Positions 59,985 to 64,000 of a DNA stretch of 64,000 nt are shown here, one piece after another. Each line of letters begins with the position of its first letter. The stretch's first letter is position 1. Made by a program: the position numbers and the translations under genes. This DNA is from Arcicella sp038230735 (lineage in GTDB: Bacteria > Bacteroidota > Bacteroidia > Cytophagales > Spirosomataceae), in assembly GCA_038230735.1 (NCBI GenBank), contig JBBRMR010000008.1, positions 33,970 to 97,969 of the forward strand, read 5' to 3'. The notes beneath the pieces were generated by a model. That model had not been told where the DNA came from and did no database searches. It saw nothing but the letters and a program-made list of their open reading frames with translations.

Positions 59985-60015
59985 CAAAAATAGTTAGAAT
60001 TGTTGGTTTTGTCAA
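59985..60015 (-). promoter_or_regulatory. Promoter of the exopolysaccharide operon
   Basis: On the minus strand: TTG (60013-60015), exactly 20 nt, then TATTTTTG (59985-59992). It is a full match to the window's TTG-N20-TAnnTTTG form. It overlaps an in-frame TTG at 59987 and so supports the ATG at 59942 as the export gene's start. Confidence 0.65.
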
Positions 60016-60033
60016 TCTAAGTCTATTGAATGG

Positions 60034-61182
60034 TTAGAGTCTTTGCATCAATTTTACTACCATCTTGTCTTTCCAAGCCTTGAATGTTCCTGCAATAATT
60101 TGTTCTCGAGCCTGGCCAACGAGCCATAAATAGAAGGTCAAATTATGAACGCTGCAAATCATTGCCCCTAACATTTCATCGGCTTTCAACAGGTGGCGAA
60201 CGTAGGCTTTGGTGTAAAAATTACTGGCGTAACTCTCTAATCCTGAATCAATTGGTGAAAAATCATCTTTCCATTTTTCGTTTTTCATATTAACTGTTCC
60301 TTCCGTAGTAAACAACATTCCGTTGCGGGCGTTGCGGGTTGGCATTACACAATCAAACATATCTATTCCCAAGGCAATTCCTTCTAAAATATTCGCTGGC
60401 GTGCCTACGCCCATCAGATAACGGGGTTTATCTTTCGGTAAAATATCCGTTACCATATCTGTCATTTCGTACATCATTTCGGCGGGTTCGCCCACGGAAA
60501 GCCCGCCAATGGCATTTCCTTCTCGCTCAAAACTGGCAATTACTTCGGCGGATTTCACTCGTAAATCCTTGTAAACACTACCTTGCACGATGGGAAAAAG
60601 CGTTTGGCTATATCCATATTTAGGTTCAGTGTCATCAAAACGCTCGCAACAACGTTTGAGCCAGCGGTGGGTCATGTCCATTGACTCTCGGGCGTATCCG
60701 TATTCGCATGGATAAGGCGTACATTCATCAAAAGCCATGATAATATCTGCCCCGATGGTTCGCTGAATATCCATGACTCCTTCGGGCGTAAAAAAGTGCG
60801 TTGAACCGTCAATATGCGACTTAAACGTTACGCCTTCCTCTTTAATTTTACGCCCCGCATTTGCTAATGAATAAACCTGATACCCGCCTGAATCCGTGAG
60901 AATGGGTCTGTCCCACCCGTTGAATTTATGCAACCCGCCCGCTTTTTCAATAATATCAAGTCCTGGACGGAGGTATAAATGATAGGTATTTCCCAAAATA
61001 ATTTGGGCATTAATATCCTCTTTGAGTTCTCGCTGATGCACTGCCTTGACCGAACCCGCTGTGCCAACGGGCATAAAAATTGGGGTCTGAATTTGCCCAT
61101 GAGCCGTTTGAAGAACCCCCGCACGGGCTTTTGAAGCAGGGTCACTATGTTGAATATCGAAAGTCATTTTTTCAGTAAACAT
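60034..61182 (-). CDS. tgt: tRNA-guanine transglycosylase
   Basis: Exchanges G34 for preQ1 in tRNAs with GUN anticodons. The 382-aa TIM barrel shows LGNTYHLYLRPG, catalytic-site regions ILTDSGGYQVYSLA (nucleophile/general-acid region), and MFDCVMPTRNARNG (nucleophile Asp), with GGLSVGEPAEMM. The three zinc cysteines of the E. coli/Zymomonas C-x-C-x2-C motif are absent: the aligned segment reads GLESYASNFYTKAYVRHL. Only the histidine region ICSVHNLTFYLWLV remains. The ATG at 61182 gives a normal N-terminus. It is a single-gene unit. Confidence 0.93.
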   Translation of the reverse strand: MFTEKMTFDIQHSDPASKARAGVLQTAHGQIQTPIFMPVGTAGSVKAVHQRELKEDINAQIILGNTYHLYLRPGLDIIEKAGGLHKFNGWDRPILTDSGGYQVYSLANAGRKIKEEGVTFKSHIDGSTHFFTPEGVMDIQRTIGADIIMAFDECTPYPCEYGYARESMDMTHRWLKRCCERFDDTEPKYGYSQTLFPIVQGSVYKDLRVKSAEVIASFEREGNAIGGLSVGEPAEMMYEMTDMVTDILPKDKPRYLMGVGTPANILEGIALGIDMFDCVMPTRNARNGMLFTTEGTVNMKNEKWKDDFSPIDSGLESYASNFYTKAYVRHLLKADEMLGAMICSVHNLTFYLWLVGQAREQIIAGTFKAWKDKMVVKLMQRL

Positions 61183-61254
61183 TTATCAATTAACAGTTAT
61201 CAGAAACAAAGTATCAAATGATTGACATAGATAAATTTGTATATTGATTTTGTC

Positions 61255-61285
61255 TATTGCCGACTGCCGAAAGCCGATAGCCACT
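61255..61285. repeat. Short GCCGA-rich quasi-repeat
   Basis: GCCGACTGCCGAAAGCCGATAGCC, a run of near-identical GCCGAnn units. The same words occur at 43810-43839 (AAAGCCGATTGC). It lies between the tgt and glycosyltransferase genes. Confidence 0.5.
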
Positions 61286-61328
61286 ACAAAATTACAATAT
61301 ATTCGCTGTTCTCTACTCGCTAATGACG

Positions 61329-61336
61329 TATCTTTG
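61329..61336 (+). promoter_or_regulatory. -7 promoter element for the membrane glycosyltransferase
   Basis: TATCTTTG matches TAnnTTTG; CTG, one mismatch from TTG, lies 20 nt upstream. The predicted transcript would start about 61343, only some 15 nt before the TTG at 61358. Confidence 0.45.
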
Positions 61337-61357
61337 CACTCCAATTTCACTAACTAC

Positions 61358-62494
61358 TTGATACTGATTGTTTTGATACCAATTTTATTCAGCCTTTTTT
61401 TCGTTTCAGTTGCCGTTCAACTGTATTTTATCCTGTTCGTTTTCAACAAAATAAATCAAGTTGATTTGGAGGAAACGGCAAATACAAAGCCCTTTGGCGT
61501 GTCTGTGATTATCTGTGCTTGGAACGAATTAGAAAATCTGAAAGGGCTAATTCCACAACTGAATAATCAGGACTATAAAACCTTTGAAGTGATCATCGTG
61601 GATGACCGTTCTTGGGATGGAACTCATAATTATCTTTTGACAGAATGTGCTGAATATCAAACAGTTAGATTCCTGAGAATTGAAGAAACCCCCGACCATT
61701 TATCTTCCAAAAAATACGCCCTGACGCTTGGAATTAAGTCGGCAAAATATGGTATTATCTTGCTGACTGATGCCGATTGTCGTCCACAAAGTAATCATTG
61801 GATTAAAGAAATGGCAGCTTGTATGACTCCTGAAAAGGAAATAGTTTTGGGTTTTTCGCCCTATTTCAAAGCGAAAGGATTTCTGAATAACATGGTTCGC
61901 TATGAAACATTTATTACCGCCCTCCAATACTTTTCATTTACCCTCGTGGGTGTTCCATATATGGGCGTTGGGAGGAATTTGATGTATCGAAAATTGTTAT
62001 TTTTGAAGAATAAAGGATTTGCCAGATATACCAACATCGTGGGTGGGGATGACGATTTGTTTATGAATGACGTAGCAACGGCTGAAAATATTGCCATTTG
62101 TTTGAACCCTGATTCTTTCATGTATTCCGTTCCAAAAACCACTTGGCAGACATGGTATAGACAAAAAAGGAGGCATCTTTCCGTTAGTAAATATTATAAA
62201 TTACACAACAAAATTCTTTTGGGTGGACTCGCCAGCACCCAAATTTTTACATGGCTTACTTTCTTGATTTTGATTCCTTTTTTATGGTATAATCCCTTGA
62301 TATACATTATGTTAGGGATTTTTATAATCAGACTTTTTGCCCAATGGATAGTATTTAGCAAAGTAAATCAACGCTTACATAAAACCCTCGAAACGCTTAC
62401 TTTACCCTTTTGGGATGGTATCTTTACGCTTTATTTCCTAATCATGGGCATTAATAATTTTATTCCAAGACGAAGAAAAATGAGGTGGAGATAA
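61358..62494 (+). CDS. Membrane glycosyltransferase family 2
   Basis: A 378-aa GT-A glycosyltransferase. An N-terminal membrane helix (ILIVLIPILFSLFFVSVAVQLYFILFVF) is followed by the catalytic domain: VSVIICAWNELENLKGLIPQL, VIIVDDRSWDGT, the metal-binding LTDADCRPQ (DxD), GGDDDLFMND, and a Q-x-x-R-type WYRQKRRHLS. Two or three more helices lie at the C-terminus. The frame is open to 61244, but that extension falls in GCCGA repeats and upstream of the -7 box, so the TTG at 61358 is chosen; no ATG is available. The substrate is unknown. Confidence 0.82.
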   Translation: MILIVLIPILFSLFFVSVAVQLYFILFVFNKINQVDLEETANTKPFGVSVIICAWNELENLKGLIPQLNNQDYKTFEVIIVDDRSWDGTHNYLLTECAEYQTVRFLRIEETPDHLSSKKYALTLGIKSAKYGIILLTDADCRPQSNHWIKEMAACMTPEKEIVLGFSPYFKAKGFLNNMVRYETFITALQYFSFTLVGVPYMGVGRNLMYRKLLFLKNKGFARYTNIVGGDDDLFMNDVATAENIAICLNPDSFMYSVPKTTWQTWYRQKRRHLSVSKYYKLHNKILLGGLASTQIFTWLTFLILIPFLWYNPLIYIMLGIFIIRLFAQWIVFSKVNQRLHKTLETLTLPFWDGIFTLYFLIMGINNFIPRRRKMRWR

Positions 62495-62551
62495 GTCAGT
62501 GAACAGTTATTAGTAAACAGTAAGCGGGAAAACCGTTTATAATTTTTAAAT

Positions 62552-63184
62552 ATGAACTCAATCAAATTAATAGAAAAATATTTTCCTCAATTAACGGAGC
62601 AACAGAAACAGCAATTTACGCAATTGGGTGAGCTGTATATTCATTGGAACGCCCAAATCAATCTGATTTCAAGGACGGATATGGATAATCTTTATGAAAA
62701 ACACATCCTCCACTCCTTAGCGATTGCGAAAGTGGTCAAGTTCAAAGATTTCACCGAGATTTTGGATGTAGGTACGGGCGGAGGTTTCCCTGGCATTCCT
62801 TTGGCGATAATGTTTCCATTTTGCCAATTTCATTTGGTCGATAGCATCGGCAAGAAGATTAAAGTGGTGAATGAAGTGGCAATCGCTTTGGGTTTAACCA
62901 ACGTAAAAGCCGAACAAATGCGAGCCGAACAAGCGCAAGGCGAATACGATTTTATCGTCAGTCGAGCTGTTACAAGGCTTTTGCCTTTTTATGGCTGGGT
63001 GAAAGGCAAAATCAATATCAACAACTACAATTCAGTCAGAAACGGTATTTTGTATTTAAAAGGAGGCGATTTGAAGGAAGAGATAAAAGAATTAGGCAAG
63101 AAATCAAGAGTATATGAGTTATCAGATTATTTCACCGAAGAGTTTTTTGAGACCAAAAAGATAGTACACGTGCCGATGACCTAA
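62552..63184 (+). CDS. rsmG: 16S rRNA (guanine-527-N7)-methyltransferase
   Basis: A 210-aa SAM-dependent methyltransferase acting on the small ribosomal subunit (also called GidB). Family markers are YIHWNAQINLISR near residue 30, HILHSLAIAKVV, the SAM-binding LDVGTGGGFPGIPLAIMFP (about 72-90), HLVDSIGKKIKVV, and VSRAVTRLLPF. It is not next to gidA/mnmG in this window. It precedes tRNA-Asn, with its own promoter, by about 120 nt. Confidence 0.95.
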   Translation: MNSIKLIEKYFPQLTEQQKQQFTQLGELYIHWNAQINLISRTDMDNLYEKHILHSLAIAKVVKFKDFTEILDVGTGGGFPGIPLAIMFPFCQFHLVDSIGKKIKVVNEVAIALGLTNVKAEQMRAEQAQGEYDFIVSRAVTRLLPFYGWVKGKININNYNSVRNGILYLKGGDLKEEIKELGKKSRVYELSDYFTEEFFETKKIVHVPMT

Positions 63185-63255
63185 TTATTTTCAAGAGGTA
63201 AAAAACTGATAATCAAACGGTTTGAAGATAGTTTTATAATTTTTCAAAAAATCAT

Positions 63256-63286
63256 TTGCACAATAAGCCGTAAAAGCGTAATTTTG
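63256..63286 (+). promoter_or_regulatory. Promoter of tRNA-Asn
   Basis: TTG at 63256-63258, exactly 20 nt, then TAATTTTG at 63279-63286. The expected transcript start is about 12 nt before the mature tRNA 5' end. Confidence 0.65.
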
Positions 63287-63304
63287 CATCACGATTAACA
63301 ACAA

Positions 63305-63378
63305 TCCTTCTTAGCTCAGCTGGTTAGAGCACATGACTGTTAATCATGGGGTCCCTGGTTCGAGCCCAGGAGAGGGAG
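63305..63378 (+). tRNA. tRNA-Asn (anticodon GTT)
   Basis: A 74-nt cloverleaf. Acceptor stem TCCTTCT pairs with AGAGGGA, and discriminator G is as expected for tRNA-Asn. The D arm is AGCTCAGCTGGTTAGAGC, and the anticodon stem CATGA/TCATG encloses loop CTGTTAA (GTT at 63339-63341). The T arm is CCTGG-TTCGAGC-CCAGG. The genome does not encode CCA directly at the end (CAA follows). A downstream integrase suggests that the 3' end is an attachment site. Confidence 0.95.
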
Positions 63379-63403
63379 CAATTGAAAGTAATCAACAAGT
63401 ATT

Positions 63404-63447
63404 AAAAAGGTTTAAAATATTGAATATCAATGTTTTAAACCTTTTTT
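63404..63447 (+). terminator. Terminator after tRNA-Asn
   Basis: AAAAAGGTTTAAAA pairs with TTTTAAACCTTTTT around a 15-nt loop, ending in a T run. Confidence 0.75.
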
Positions 63448-63554
63448 CTTGTTATTGAAATTATTGGAATACGTGCTGATTCGTGTTGATTTGTGCGACT
63501 TGTTTTACTGTTTTATTTACTCATTTTTGAGGCTTAATTTAAACAAAAGCCATT

Positions 63555-64000
63555 ATGAGTAAATTACCTACGTTGAAACCCGTCATTAATAGAAATAACA
63601 GAAAGAACAAATCAGGGCTATACAGTATTCATATTCGAGTGACATTAGGAAGAGAAACTGGTTACGTGAGCCTTGATAGTGAACCCCGAATAGCTCTAAG
63701 CGATTGGAACAAAAAACAAACATACAAAAATTACGTAAAGAATACGCATCCATTATCATTTGAGATTAATCAAGAGATTGAAAGTATTATGGGTAAGATT
63801 CATCAAATTGTAAAAAGGCATTTTGACACGAGTCTAATTTTGAAAGGACTCTTAAAAGAATTAAAGAAAAACGGAGATTCAAGTTACTTTAATGATTATG
63901 TTAGGGAATATATTAAAAATCCCGCTAAGAAGTTAGATATTGTAACCTTGGAAAAGTACAAGGCATTTTTACTTCATCTTGATAACTTTCGCCCAAAAAT
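63555..64000 (+). CDS. Tyrosine recombinase (integrase), N-terminal part (runs off the window)
   Basis: At least 148 residues are visible, starting MSKLPTLKPVINRNNRKNKS. The arm-type DNA-binding domain comes first (GLYSIHIRVTLGRETGYVSLD, followed by LSDWNKKQ), then the SAM-like core-binding domain (SSYFNDYVREYIKN...LDIVTLEKYKAFLLHLDNF). This is the layout of Bacteroidota phage/ICE/transposon integrases. The catalytic R-H-R-H-Y half is beyond the window end. It sits about 175 nt after tRNA-Asn in the same direction, so it probably opens a mobile element integrated at that tRNA. Confidence 0.85.
   Translation, partial: MSKLPTLKPVINRNNRKNKSGLYSIHIRVTLGRETGYVSLDSEPRIALSDWNKKQTYKNYVKNTHPLSFEINQEIESIMGKIHQIVKRHFDTSLILKGLLKELKKNGDSSYFNDYVREYIKNPAKKLDIVTLEKYKAFLLHLDNFRPK

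Overview
The window looks like chromosomal DNA of an AT-rich Bacteroidota bacterium, probably Cytophagales/Spirosomaceae-like. The evidence is a recurring promoter form (TTG, exactly 20 nt, TAnnTTTG, found five times), A-rich leaders without clear Shine-Dalgarno motifs, an ExbB-ExbD-ExbD-TonB cluster followed by a PstS-like lipoprotein, and family-typical proteins such as an Nramp/MntR pair and a Bacteroidota-type integrase. Genus-level placement is inference only. The window starts inside aspS and ends inside an integrase gene.

Layout. 1-3.7 kb: 5' part of aspS (-), then a two-gene molybdenum hydroxylase (IorA/IorB-like, +). 3.7-6.4 kb: accessory genes, namely an AAA/DUF4143 ATPase preceded by three 33-bp tandem repeats, a ParD/ParE-like toxin-antitoxin pair, and two small minus-strand genes. 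6.5-14 kb: prolyl oligopeptidase (+), then on the minus strand anmK and hpt, followed by sulfate assimilation cysH, cysDN. 14.3-22.3 kb: an AlbA_2 protein, an unknown protein, then exbB-exbD-exbD-tonB-small membrane protein-PstS-like-TPR, all +. 22.4-33.2 kb: SDR, M14 peptidase, 5-formyl-THF cyclo-ligase, recQ (+), ftsZ and a coiled-coil membrane protein (-), a membrane SGNH protein (+), and an NTF2-like secreted protein (-).

33.4-38.1 kb is the most unusual region. A single-chain type IIG restriction-modification gene and a REP-associated tyrosine transposase (RAYT) are bracketed by perfect or near-perfect palindromes with AAACCTATAAG arms. The R-M gene also carries an unrelated 26-bp-arm inverted repeat inserted in frame. 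38.2-45.6 kb: M16 peptidase (-), divergent mntR/mntH with a palindromic operator, a Holin-X-like membrane protein, and an MBL-fold beta-CASP RNase-like protein.

45.6-60 kb: hisH, then a long minus-strand exopolysaccharide operon transcribed from a consensus promoter at 59985-60015: wza-like exporter, wzz-like chain-length protein, flippase, glycosyltransferase, Wzy-like polymerase, glycosyltransferase, a glycosyltransferase-methyltransferase fusion, wecB, and a two-domain oxidoreductase. Four consecutive genes at its 3' end are joined by 4- or 8-nt overlaps. 60-64 kb: tgt (-), a membrane glycosyltransferase, rsmG, tRNA-Asn(GTT), and a tyrosine recombinase that probably opens an element integrated next to that tRNA.

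No CRISPR array, rRNA or complete insertion sequence was seen. All family assignments come from reading motifs by eye; no database search was run.
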